Positions 28,096 through 36,003 of a DNA stretch of 36,003 nt are shown piece after piece. The DNA is from a virus. Made by a program: the position numbers and the translations under genes. How positions within the stretch are numbered: position 1 is the stretch's first letter; each line of letters starts with the position of its first letter. A model generated the notes under the pieces. The model made no database searches and was not told where the DNA came from. It worked only from the letters and a program-made list of their open reading frames with translations. The stretch lies in IMG/VR virus record IMGVR_UViG_3300020427_000005, positions 1 to 36,003 of that record, one strand, 5' to 3'.

Positions 28096-28700
28096 TGGCT
28101 CTCTCCTATCCCTACAGCGTCGATTTTCTAGCGAAGTGTCTTTCCGGGCCTCGTATCCCTCTGGCCTTGCAGCGCTTCGAGGAAATGTCGGGCAGCGGTG
28201 ATGGCCGCTTCTGGGCCACCCAACTCGCGCGCCCGCTGTGGGGCGCGACCTATGAACTTTACAGCCACAGCGCCGAAAAAGCCCGCGAGTTGAACGCAAA
28301 GATCTATGGCCTTGATGGTTCCAGCAAGACTTTCCTCTGGGCTGACCCGTATTATACCGGCGCGGTCAACGGTCCAGCGCCGAGCGGGATCACGGTTTCT
28401 GCCATTTCATCAGATCGCAACCGTATCAGCTTTTCGGGTGACTTCGACTTCACGGCTGGCGACTTTATCAGCATCACCCATTCGTCGGGGCGCTACTATT
28501 TCGGCACGCTTGTTGAGAATGGAACAACGGCGCTGGAAATCAGGCCCGCGCTTCACCTTGGGATAAGCGTCGGGGATACCGTTGAGGTAAACGCTCCTCG
28601 GTTCAAGGCTATCATCCCGCCCGGCGGCTTCACCCCCTTCGCCTCTTTCCGTGGGCGGTGGGGAGATAGCGCCTCCATCACGATCTTGCAGAAAATCTGA
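28095..28700 (+). CDS. Distal tail or hub protein
   Basis: The 201-residue protein (MALSYPYSVDFLAKCLSGPR, then RPLWGATYELYSHSAEKARE, then FASFRGRWGDSASITI) is beta-rich and sits directly after the tape measure gene, where distal tail proteins are encoded. The start overlaps the previous stop (TGATG). The exact family is not certain. Confidence 0.68.
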   Translation: MALSYPYSVDFLAKCLSGPRIPLALQRFEEMSGSGDGRFWATQLARPLWGATYELYSHSAEKARELNAKIYGLDGSSKTFLWADPYYTGAVNGPAPSGITVSAISSDRNRISFSGDFDFTAGDFISITHSSGRYYFGTLVENGTTALEIRPALHLGISVGDTVEVNAPRFKAIIPPGGFTPFASFRGRWGDSASITILQKI

Positions 28701-29317
28701 TGCGCTTTTTCGATGCCGATTACCAAGCGTCCCTCACGGCGGCGCGCGACGGAGGCATTGCCCCGGCTTACTTCTTGTGGGTCGTCGCCAAAGACCGCGA
28801 CACGGGCGCTGACAGGCCGATAGGGCTTTGGTCCGGTGACGAGGATATCAGCGTGAGCGTCATCTCGCCCTCGGGCGGTCTGGCAACGCGAACCTATATC
28901 GGCGGCGTGAACCTGATGCTGCCCGATGGCATCCCGTATGTTGCTGACCTGACGGACAACGCGGTTTCGGTATCGCTCTCGCAGATCGCGGATGCCACGC
29001 AGCAACTGATCCGGGGCTATGACGCGCGACTGGCCTACTGCGAAATCCACTCGACCACATGGACCGGGGGTCGGCTGACCAGCGCGCCCGATGTGGACTG
29101 GATCGGCGTCATCGACGCCGCATCGATTGAAACGCCGCAGGCCGACGGCGACGGCAATATCAGCCTGTCAATCCGGTCGGAGATCATGTCGCAACTAACG
29201 GCGACCAATCCGGTAAAATCGTCAGACGCCCACCAGAGGCGGCGCAACTCGGCGGACAGGTTCAGTGAATATTCAGGCAAGATCGGAAGCCGGGTGCTGC
29301 AATGGTTCAGGGAATGA
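28700..29317 (+). CDS. Tail tip protein between distal tail and peptidase
   Basis: The 205-residue protein (MRFFDADYQASLTAARDGGI, then WVVAKDRDTGADRPIGLWSG, then YDARLAYCEIHSTTW) resembles GTA-type tail tip proteins found between the distal tail and NlpC/P60-like genes. The C-terminal part is basic (KSSDAHQRRRNSADRFSEY). It ends in an ATGA overlap with the next gene. Function is inferred from position. Confidence 0.68.
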   Translation: MRFFDADYQASLTAARDGGIAPAYFLWVVAKDRDTGADRPIGLWSGDEDISVSVISPSGGLATRTYIGGVNLMLPDGIPYVADLTDNAVSVSLSQIADATQQLIRGYDARLAYCEIHSTTWTGGRLTSAPDVDWIGVIDAASIETPQADGDGNISLSIRSEIMSQLTATNPVKSSDAHQRRRNSADRFSEYSGKIGSRVLQWFRE

Positions 29318-29733
29318 AGCGCCTCGAAAACTGGCGCGCGCGGCTGTCTGATGAGATGGACCGGCAGCGCCTGACGCCCTTCGCATGGGGCGGGCATGAT
29401 TGCGGGCTTGGCTTCGCGGGCGGCATCGTTCTGGCCCTGACCGGAGAGGATGTCGCCGAGCCTTACCGTGGCCGCTACACGACGATGATTGGGGCAGCGC
29501 GGCTGCTAAAATCCGAGGGCTGTGACACCGTGGGCGATATGCTGGCCAAGCATTTCCGCGAGATCGACCCGGCGCAAGCGTCTGTTGGCGATCTGGGCAT
29601 TGTCGGAACGCCTGACGCATTGGGGCAGGGCATCTGCATGGTCGATGCCAGTTCACTGGTCGTGATGACCGAGAGCGGCCACGGGCGCAAAGCCCGATCC
29701 GAAATGATCCGAGCGTTTCGCGTCGGGGAGTAA
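29314..29733 (+). CDS. DUF6950/NlpC-P60-like tail protein
   Basis: The 139-residue protein starts MKRLENWRARLSDEMDRQRL and has PFAWGGHDCGLGFAGGIVLA, whose H-D-C resembles the catalytic Cys region of NlpC/P60-like peptidases, and GDLGIVGTPDA with ICMVDASSLVVM further on. In tails this family may cut peptidoglycan at infection. The ATG at 29314 overlaps the previous stop and is preferred over ATG 29302. Confidence 0.75.
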   Translation: MKRLENWRARLSDEMDRQRLTPFAWGGHDCGLGFAGGIVLALTGEDVAEPYRGRYTTMIGAARLLKSEGCDTVGDMLAKHFREIDPAQASVGDLGIVGTPDALGQGICMVDASSLVVMTESGHGRKARSEMIRAFRVGE

Positions 29734-29736
29734 GAT

Positions 29737-32700
29737 TTGCGCAATTTCCTGATTTTCGCTGCTGCGTTCTCGCTGGCGGCAGCCCCTGCACATGCCGGCC
29801 CCGCCGTAGCGGCGGTGGCGTCTTTTCTAACGCCGTTCCTTGGCGCAGCCACGGCCGGGTTTGCAGCGCAATTCGTTGTCGGGACGGGGTTGCAAATCAT
29901 CGGCGGACTGTTGGCCAAGTCGCGCATGGACAAGCCCAAGGTCGATGTTCAGACCGATTTGCAGGTTGGTGACGATCTACCTCTGTCGTTCTCGGTTGGG
30001 GAATATGCAACGGCGGGAAAGCGCAAGTATGTAAAATCATGGGGCAAAAACAACAGATATATCACGCAGATCATAGAGTTTAGCGGCCTTCCGCAGGGCT
30101 TTGGCGACATCTGGGTTGATGACGAACGCGCGACGTGGCGAGACGGGCGTGTCGGGGCGATTCCTGCCGCAAGTGGCCCTGGCGGTGTCGGTCCTATGGG
30201 AGATCGGGCGACGGGAGATATTCCGTCCGGATTTCTGCTGGTCGGAGATACCCTGGACAATTATCGCGAGAATGGAGATGGCGATGATCCGCGCATATGG
30301 GTCAATTCATATGATGGGATGCAGGCTGATGCTGATCCGTTCATGGTATGGGTCGCGGAAAATGACCCCGATTATCCCTGGGGTGACGCGCATATCGGCA
30401 TCGGGAAATCATACGCGATCATCACGACGCAATATGACAGCGAGACGCTGACGCAGGTTCCGCAGTTCCTGATCGAGCCAGAGGCGCTGCCGCTCTACGA
30501 CATTCGCAAGGACAGCACGAACGGCGGCAGCGGGGCGCATCGCTGGGGGCAATCATCGACCTATGAGCCGACCAGCAACCCGGCGGTGATCGCCTATAAC
30601 ATCATCCGCGGCATCTATTTCGGCAGCGAGTGGGTGTTCGGCGGGAAAAATCTCGCTGCATGGCGGCTGCCTCAATCAGAGTGGATCGCGGCTGCGAATA
30701 CCTGCGACGATCCGGTTACGCTGGCGGCGGGGGGGAGTGAGCCGCGTTATCGCTGCGGCATGGAAATCACCTGTGACATGCAGGCAGCCGACGTGCTGGA
30801 GGAAATCGGCAAGGCCGCGAACATGCGCTTTGCAGAAGTTGGCGGTCGCATCAAGCCGATGGTTGATTTGCCCGCGACGGTGGCATTCGCCATTACGGAC
30901 GACGATATCATCATCACCGAGGGGCAATCGTTCAAGCCGTTCTACCCTCTGTCCGAGACCTACAACGCCATCAGCGCGACCTATCCCGAGCGGGCCGAGA
31001 AATGGACCAACAGGGACGCGGTAGAATACATCGATGCAGAGGCCACAGCAGAAGATGGTGGGCGGTATCTGCCCACGTCGATGAGCTATGGCGCGGTGCC
31101 GTTCCGCAAGCAGATACGCCGGTTGCAGCGGTCGCAGCTGCGCGATTTCCGCAGGATGCGCCGCCACCAGTTCAGCCTGCCGCCCGAGGTTTTCGGGCTT
31201 GAGCCGGGAATCGACGTGGTTTCGTGGACCAGCCAGCGCAACGGCTATGTGAACAAGAAATTCCTCGTGGAAAGCGTCCAGCGCGCGCCGGGGATGAATG
31301 TCGCCGTGTCGCTGCGTGAGGTCGATCCCAGCGATTACGACGGGTCCAGAGATTTCGAGGCCCCGACGCCGGTCATCGTGCCGAAAAACCCGGTCGTTGT
31401 GATCCAGCCGATCCGGGGTCTGGCCTTCGTCGGCGTCATCATCGAGGACGAGGACGGCAATGCCCGCCGCCCGGCGATCCGCGTCACCTGCGATGGCGAC
31501 GAGGTAGGCGTCACCGAAATCCAAATCCAAGGCCGCGTGCTGGGTAAGGACACCAGCATCGACACCAAGCGCGATTTCGGCGGCGATCATACGTGGTTGC
31601 TGCGCGACGTGCTGCCCGCGACGGTCTATCAGTGCCGCGCGCGGCTGCTGACCAATGGCCGGGCGCGTCCGGTCTGGTCCCTGTGGTATGACGTGACGAC
31701 GCCAGATGTGCGCGCCTCTTGGGCCGATTTCGAGCAGGATCTGCGCGATGAGATCGAAGGGGCGTTGCAGGACGCTGCCGATGCCGCTGTCGCGGCAGAG
31801 CAGGCAAACCAGAATTACATCGAACTGCGCGGCGATCTGGATTCCGCAAGCTCAAGCCTGTCTGCCGATATTGCTGCGGCCGAGTCGCTGGCCAATGACA
31901 ACCTGAATATCGCAAAGGACTACACCGACACCGGCCTGCTGAACGAAAGCGCGCAGCGGCTGTCAGGCGATCAGGCCCTTGCGGCGCAGATCAAGACCCT
32001 GACAGCGGTCCTGAACAGCGAAAACTACCTTGAAAACCCGCGCTATTCTGACGGTCTGACAGGTTGGTCTGGCAATACCGCGCAAGCATCGGTCGTGGCG
32101 CAGGATGACCTGTCGGCCGATCCGATCGTTGCCAATGCCCCCACCGCGTTTTTTGCGAGCATTCCGGGTCGGTCTGACGCCACGACCGTGCTCTATCAGG
32201 ATTTCCCGATAGAATGGGAGGGTTCGGATGTCTTTCAGTGGCGGCTGCAAACAGCGTCTTCCGAGACGGGCCGCAGCACGACCGCAGAAGTGCGCTGGTT
32301 TGACAATGCAGGCTCGCAGATAGGCGGAGCGGTCACGACGGACGTCACCCCGCCCGCCGCCGATGAATGGAAGATATTCTCGGGTCAACATACCCCGCCC
32401 GCCGGGGCCGTTGCTGTCCGGTTCACCCAGCGGGTCGCGCAGGCGGCGGCGACTGCACCGGTGTTCTTTGCGGACACGTCCTTCACAAAGGTGGATCCAT
32501 CGGTCATCGCCCGGATCACTGATCTTGAAGTTGTTGTCGCCAACAACCAGTCGGCGTTCACGCTGCACGAAAGCGAGGCGACATCGCGTTTTGACGACAA
32601 TGAAGCCGCGATTACCTCGGAGGCGGCAACACGCGCGAATGCAGTCAGTTCTCTTTCGTCGCAAATCAATACCGTGTCGGCGACGGCCAATTCCAAGAAC

Positions 32701-34026
32701 CGGACGTTCCGGCAGTCGAGCGCCCCCAGCAGCCCGCAGACCGGGGATGTCTGGTATGATCTGAGCGACAGCCGCCGCCCGAAGCGGTGGAGCGGGTCTG
32801 CATGGGTCGATGTAGATGACACGCGGATTGCCAGCATTTCAGCGACCGTCACAACCCAGGCGACCGCCATTGCCGATCTGGAAGGCAACGCAACGGCCGG
32901 CTATCTGATCAGGGTCCAATCAGGCGGAGCGGTGTCGCTGATCGACCTCATCGCGGCCGATGGCAGCGGCCGGCAGCCTACGTCGATCATCAAGCTAAGC
33001 GCCGACAACATCATTGCGGATGGCACACTTTCCACGAAAAAGCTTATCGTCGCAGACTTTCAGAACTACTTCGATGGATGGTGGTCAAAGGATAGCAGCC
33101 CATTTGTCCCGACAGGATGGAATGGCGATTGGAGTGGCGTCACCTATGCCGAGAACGGCACCATCAAGGTTGATCCGTCCGGGCCGCTTGCTGAAAAATA
33201 TCGGCTGCGACCGGTCCAGGTAAAGCCGGGCGATCAATTCTACCTGTCCATATGGGTCGCGAGGTCTGGCAACTGGAACGGGACGAATACCAACAGCAAG
33301 TTGCGGATTGGGGATCAGGACAACGCGTTTCTTGCTTCGATCAACTATGATTCCAGTATTCCTCACTTCACGAACGGCTTTGAGCAGCGCGTTCTGAACT
33401 TCACCGTTCCGGCAGGGACCAATACGCTTAACATCACCCTGAACGGTGATGGGACCGATGGGGCGGTTTTCATCGGGGCCATGGAGATGCGGCGGAAAAA
33501 CGCCGGATCGGTCCTGATCTACAACGGCGGCGTTACCGCCGATCTCATCAACAGCGAAACCCAGCAGGCGATCAACGCCCGGTTCGTGAGCCTTGCCGCC
33601 GCAAATATCAGGGTTGCTAACGCTGAAATCGGCACCCTGATGCTGGACGGTGAATCGGTCACTGTCCCGGCCTCGCAGAACCTGTCGAACACGGTATCGG
33701 GGAATAATGGCTGGCAGAATGTGAGCAGCATCAATTTCACGCTCCCGTTCGCGGGCAATGTCACGATCATGTGGTTCGGCTCGCCGTCCTATTACAACAA
33801 CGAAACCAACGCGGCCCTCGGCCTGCGGATCAGGATCAACGGAAACATCGTCTCCGAGCGCCTGACTGACAGCGGAAATAGTGGTTTTGCAAACCAATGG
33901 ATGAGTTTCGGAATCGCTGAATATCTGCCCGCCGGAACCCATTCGATCCGGGCCGACTGGTTCGGCCAGAATGGCAACGTGCGTCTGCAAAACAGGACGC
34001 TCATGGTCACGGGGACGATGCGATGA
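29737..34026 (+). CDS. Tail tip attachment (host specificity) protein J
   Basis: The 1,429-residue protein is the central tail fibre or tip that contacts the host receptor. It starts with TTG, preceded by GGGGAG six bases upstream. The first 21 residues (MRNFLIFAAAFSLAAAPAHA, then G) look like a Sec signal peptide, odd for a virion protein. The order is then the J-type core (FSVGEYATAGKRKYVKSWGK, DIWVDDERATWRDG), a middle with FN3-like parts (LRDVLPATVYQCRARLL), helical segments (AAEQANQNYIELRGDLDSAS), NYLENPRYSDGLTGWSG-type carbohydrate-binding-like domains and a beta-rich end. It ends with an ATGA overlap. Confidence 0.9.
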   Translation: MRNFLIFAAAFSLAAAPAHAGPAVAAVASFLTPFLGAATAGFAAQFVVGTGLQIIGGLLAKSRMDKPKVDVQTDLQVGDDLPLSFSVGEYATAGKRKYVKSWGKNNRYITQIIEFSGLPQGFGDIWVDDERATWRDGRVGAIPAASGPGGVGPMGDRATGDIPSGFLLVGDTLDNYRENGDGDDPRIWVNSYDGMQADADPFMVWVAENDPDYPWGDAHIGIGKSYAIITTQYDSETLTQVPQFLIEPEALPLYDIRKDSTNGGSGAHRWGQSSTYEPTSNPAVIAYNIIRGIYFGSEWVFGGKNLAAWRLPQSEWIAAANTCDDPVTLAAGGSEPRYRCGMEITCDMQAADVLEEIGKAANMRFAEVGGRIKPMVDLPATVAFAITDDDIIITEGQSFKPFYPLSETYNAISATYPERAEKWTNRDAVEYIDAEATAEDGGRYLPTSMSYGAVPFRKQIRRLQRSQLRDFRRMRRHQFSLPPEVFGLEPGIDVVSWTSQRNGYVNKKFLVESVQRAPGMNVAVSLREVDPSDYDGSRDFEAPTPVIVPKNPVVVIQPIRGLAFVGVIIEDEDGNARRPAIRVTCDGDEVGVTEIQIQGRVLGKDTSIDTKRDFGGDHTWLLRDVLPATVYQCRARLLTNGRARPVWSLWYDVTTPDVRASWADFEQDLRDEIEGALQDAADAAVAAEQANQNYIELRGDLDSASSSLSADIAAAESLANDNLNIAKDYTDTGLLNESAQRLSGDQALAAQIKTLTAVLNSENYLENPRYSDGLTGWSGNTAQASVVAQDDLSADPIVANAPTAFFASIPGRSDATTVLYQDFPIEWEGSDVFQWRLQTASSETGRSTTAEVRWFDNAGSQIGGAVTTDVTPPAADEWKIFSGQHTPPAGAVAVRFTQRVAQAAATAPVFFADTSFTKVDPSVIARITDLEVVVANNQSAFTLHESEATSRFDDNEAAITSEAATRANAVSSLSSQINTVSATANSKNRTFRQSSAPSSPQTGDVWYDLSDSRRPKRWSGSAWVDVDDTRIASISATVTTQATAIADLEGNATAGYLIRVQSGGAVSLIDLIAADGSGRQPTSIIKLSADNIIADGTLSTKKLIVADFQNYFDGWWSKDSSPFVPTGWNGDWSGVTYAENGTIKVDPSGPLAEKYRLRPVQVKPGDQFYLSIWVARSGNWNGTNTNSKLRIGDQDNAFLASINYDSSIPHFTNGFEQRVLNFTVPAGTNTLNITLNGDGTDGAVFIGAMEMRRKNAGSVLIYNGGVTADLINSETQQAINARFVSLAAANIRVANAEIGTLMLDGESVTVPASQNLSNTVSGNNGWQNVSSINFTLPFAGNVTIMWFGSPSYYNNETNAALGLRIRINGNIVSERLTDSGNSGFANQWMSFGIAEYLPAGTHSIRADWFGQNGNVRLQNRTLMVTGTMR

Positions 34027-34574
34027 TCCGCTATGCAATTCTGTCCGATACCGGGCTCGTGGTCGGAACGGGTTCGGCGCAGACGGCCCTTGCCGCAGCG
34101 GAGGCATCGGTGGATTTCGGCAGATTCGTGCTGCTGTCAGAAGGCCAATTCCCGACAGCGAACCGGCATTATTTTGTCGATGATGAAATGTTTGATGCGG
34201 GCCCTGCGCCCGATCCTTGGTCGGCATGGGACGGCAGCGCGTGGGTTGATCCACGCACGGAGGCGGACCTTGCCGCAGAGATGCAAGCCCGACGCGATGC
34301 CGCGTCACTGACCAGGATGGAATTCATCATGGCCGCCATGGCCGTCAACCTGCTGGACCCAGCCGAGGCAGCCGCCGCGGCACAAGGGCTGATTCCTGAT
34401 TCCTTTCAGACCGCCGTCGCCACTCTGTCCGCCTATGAGCGGGATATGGTCGCGATTTTCTGGCCATCCGCTTCCGTGATCGAGCGTATGCACCCGATCC
34501 TGCTTGCCATCGCATCGGCCATGGGGATCCCCGACGAGACACTGGACGAGATTTTCGGATTGTCGGCCACATAA
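34023..34574 (+). CDS. Tail fibre-region protein
   Basis: The 183-residue protein (MIRYAILSDTGLVVGTGSAQ, then WSAWDGSAWVDPRTEADLAA, then RMEFIMAAMAVNLLDPAEAA) is of a kind encoded just after tip genes in alphaproteobacterial phages. The N-terminal half looks like a small beta domain and the C-terminal half is helical. It may be a fibre assembly or tip-associated protein. The ATGA overlap couples it to gene J. Confidence 0.65.
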   Translation: MIRYAILSDTGLVVGTGSAQTALAAAEASVDFGRFVLLSEGQFPTANRHYFVDDEMFDAGPAPDPWSAWDGSAWVDPRTEADLAAEMQARRDAASLTRMEFIMAAMAVNLLDPAEAAAAAQGLIPDSFQTAVATLSAYERDMVAIFWPSASVIERMHPILLAIASAMGIPDETLDEIFGLSAT

Positions 34575-34602
34575 CCCACACCACTAACCCACGGAGCAAA
34601 TC

Positions 34603-35055
34603 ATGCCGAACAAAGCCACTGTCAGCGGCTCGATGAGGGATGCCAGCACGGCACCCATCGCGGGCGGGAAGATCGTCGCAACCCTCAACGGGTCCGACTA
34701 TTTCGACGCCGGTATCAAGATCGTCACGCAGAGAGTCGAGACAACGACCGACGCGAATGGCGAATGGAGCCTCGATTTGATCGTGAACGGCGAGGGGGAT
34801 TTAGCCACGTCCTCATGGTCGATCGAGGGCTACAACAATTTCGTGACGAGCGTGTTCAAGTCAGCGAACCTGTTCATCGCGACCGCCGATCCCACGACAT
34901 TGAGCGATCTTGAGAAGATGAGCGCGGTGAATCTGGCCGCTGCGAAAAGCGCCGCTCTGTCCAGGTTCATCACCGTCTCCACGTTCGCGGAATACGAGGC
35001 GATCCCCGACGCGCAGAAAAAGCCGACCGACATCGTTCTGGTGACGGGGGTCTGA
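34603..35055 (+). CDS. Beta-sandwich fibre-region protein
   Basis: The 150-residue protein begins KATVSGSMRDASTAPIAGGK and has VETTTDANGEWSLDLIVNGE, a pattern of carboxypeptidase-regulatory-like or other prealbumin-like beta sandwiches common in phage fibres. The C-terminal half (AVNLAAAKSAALSRFITVST) is helical. The ATG has CGGAG about ten bases upstream. It probably forms part of a fibre or its base. Confidence 0.65.
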   Translation: MPNKATVSGSMRDASTAPIAGGKIVATLNGSDYFDAGIKIVTQRVETTTDANGEWSLDLIVNGEGDLATSSWSIEGYNNFVTSVFKSANLFIATADPTTLSDLEKMSAVNLAAAKSAALSRFITVSTFAEYEAIPDAQKKPTDIVLVTGV

Positions 35056-35056
35056 T

Positions 35057-36003
35057 ATGGCTGTGAAAACATACAACATAAGCCCGTCGCTGTTCGATGG
35101 CGTCACGGCGGTCTACTATGGCGGGCTGCCGGCGCAGCTTCTGGATTCCGCCGGGAACAGCCTGATCGGTGAATTACCACCTCCGCCCACGATCATCGGC
35201 AGTATCGCGGATCGGTCCTACTCGGTCGGCGGTGCCCCGGTCACGATCGACCTCGCGACGAAGTTCAGCGGCGCGACCAGCTACGCGATTGCCCCCACGA
35301 ATTTGCCGGGCGTGACGATCAGCGGCGCGGTTGTGACGATCGACCCGAACACGGCCATCGCAGAGACGACAATCACCGTCAGCGCGACCAACAGCGGCGG
35401 GACTGTCTCGCAGACGTTCGCTCTGACCGTATCTGCCGCTCTCGCCGCCCCTGCGGTCATCGCCGCCCCGACGATCGCCGGTGGCACGACCGAGGGCAGC
35501 ATCCTCACGCGGACGGCGGGGGATGCCAGCGGCAACCCGGCGCCCACGCGCGAAACCGTCTGGCTGCTGGACGGCGTGGCCATCGCCGGGCAGACCGGCA
35601 ACACGTTGGACACGACCGGCCGCGTCGGCGTGATCACGACGCAGGATATCTGGACCAACAGCGAGGGCACAGCAACGGGCACCTCGGACGCCGTGACCAT
35701 CCAGACCGATCCCATCGTGATCGCCGCTCGCGCCTATCCGACAGAGTTCGGGACGCTGGATTACAATATCTTCGACCAGATTCCGGGGGCGGAGAAGGCG
35801 ACCGGATGGACGGTCAGCGGATCGAACGCAATCACCGTCGCAGACGGTGTTATTACGTTCAACACCGACGCGATTGAGCCGGGCGCGCTGACTCTGACCG
35901 GCACGGCCAGCGGCGCGGACAACGAGGCCTGGACGCTGGCCGTCACCTTCGAGGCCATCGCCTTCAGCTATGACGGCACGGATTCGGTGATCGTGTCCTA
36001 TCC
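35057..36003 (+). CDS. Fibre or adhesin with repeated Ig-like domains, 3' end outside window
   Basis: An open frame starts at ATG 35057, one base after the previous stop, and runs 315 codons to the edge without a stop. The N-terminus (MAVKTYNISPSLFDGVTAVY) is followed by Ig-like or cadherin-like modules. One shows DLATKFSGATSYAIAPTNLP and GVTISGAVVTID, and a second WLLDGVAIAGQTGNTLD. The high Thr, Gly and Val content suits an extended beta fibre. Receptor binding is likely but inferred. Confidence 0.72.
   Translation, partial: MAVKTYNISPSLFDGVTAVYYGGLPAQLLDSAGNSLIGELPPPPTIIGSIADRSYSVGGAPVTIDLATKFSGATSYAIAPTNLPGVTISGAVVTIDPNTAIAETTITVSATNSGGTVSQTFALTVSAALAAPAVIAAPTIAGGTTEGSILTRTAGDASGNPAPTRETVWLLDGVAIAGQTGNTLDTTGRVGVITTQDIWTNSEGTATGTSDAVTIQTDPIVIAARAYPTEFGTLDYNIFDQIPGAEKATGWTVSGSNAITVADGVITFNTDAIEPGALTLTGTASGADNEAWTLAVTFEAIAFSYDGTDSVIVSY

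Noticed and set aside
1-36003. tRNA or rRNA genes
   Set aside because: No cloverleaf, CCA-ended arm or rRNA-like stretch was noticed on reading either strand; a covariance scan was not possible.

Overview
The window is most of a temperate siphophage genome, probably a prophage. The host is probably a high-GC alphaproteobacterium, most likely Rhodobacterales or a Paracoccus relative. I infer this from the GC-rich codon use, from the HK97-type head genes joined to tail genes resembling gene transfer agent and Rhodobacterales phage tails, and from a bacterial IS66 element sitting inside a phage gene. No integrase, att site, holin or endolysin is visible, and the phage continues past both ends.

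Left end and immunity (1-5200). A leftward gene with a DUF7666-like N-terminus and a nonapeptide-repeat tail runs off the left edge. Divergent from it lies a RelA/SpoT-domain (alarmone synthetase-like) gene that a 2,528-bp IS66 element (1404-3931, 8-bp target duplication) has cut between its synthetase domain and its C-terminal domain. Next come a small gene converging on the repressor, a short XRE-type repressor, and a divergent Cro-like gene. Between repressor and Cro-like gene are three 17-bp operators of the form ATCCAC-N5-GTGGAT. Two more copies lie in front of the DUF7666/RelA pair, so the left genes probably belong to the same repressor regulon. The repressor and Cro-like promoters place the -10 box six bases from the ATG, so both mRNAs are predicted to be leaderless.

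Early operon (4928-13555). A rightward chain of genes, mostly coupled by ATGA or TGATG overlaps, encodes small HTH proteins, a DUF1064 nuclease-like protein, a coiled-coil protein, an SF2 helicase, a Toprim primase, a methyltransferase-like protein and small hypotheticals. Two features break the chain: a 260-bp run of hairpins after the primase gene (10344-10604), and a two-gene leftward cassette (11831-12252) flanked by 20-bp imperfect direct repeats.

Early/late switch (13555-16000). One strong promoter has a 17-bp palindrome in its spacer. A second, near-consensus promoter (TTGACA-16-TATTTT) is followed by about 100 nt of folded RNA ending in a terminator-like hairpin, just before the HNH/terminase operon. 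This resembles the lambda pR'-6S RNA-tR' late switch.

Late genes (14601-36003). The order is HNH, second HNH, P27-type terminase small subunit, large subunit, prohead protease, major capsid, small protein, portal, collagen-like protein, head-tail adaptors, tail terminator, then an accessory block. That block holds a leftward membrane/coiled-coil gene, a 52-aa gene and a leaderless HNH gene. After it come tail tube, chaperones, tape measure, distal tail proteins, a DUF6950 peptidase-like protein, the J-type tip protein and fibre-region genes. The last gene runs off the right edge. Portal after capsid is not the usual HK97 order.
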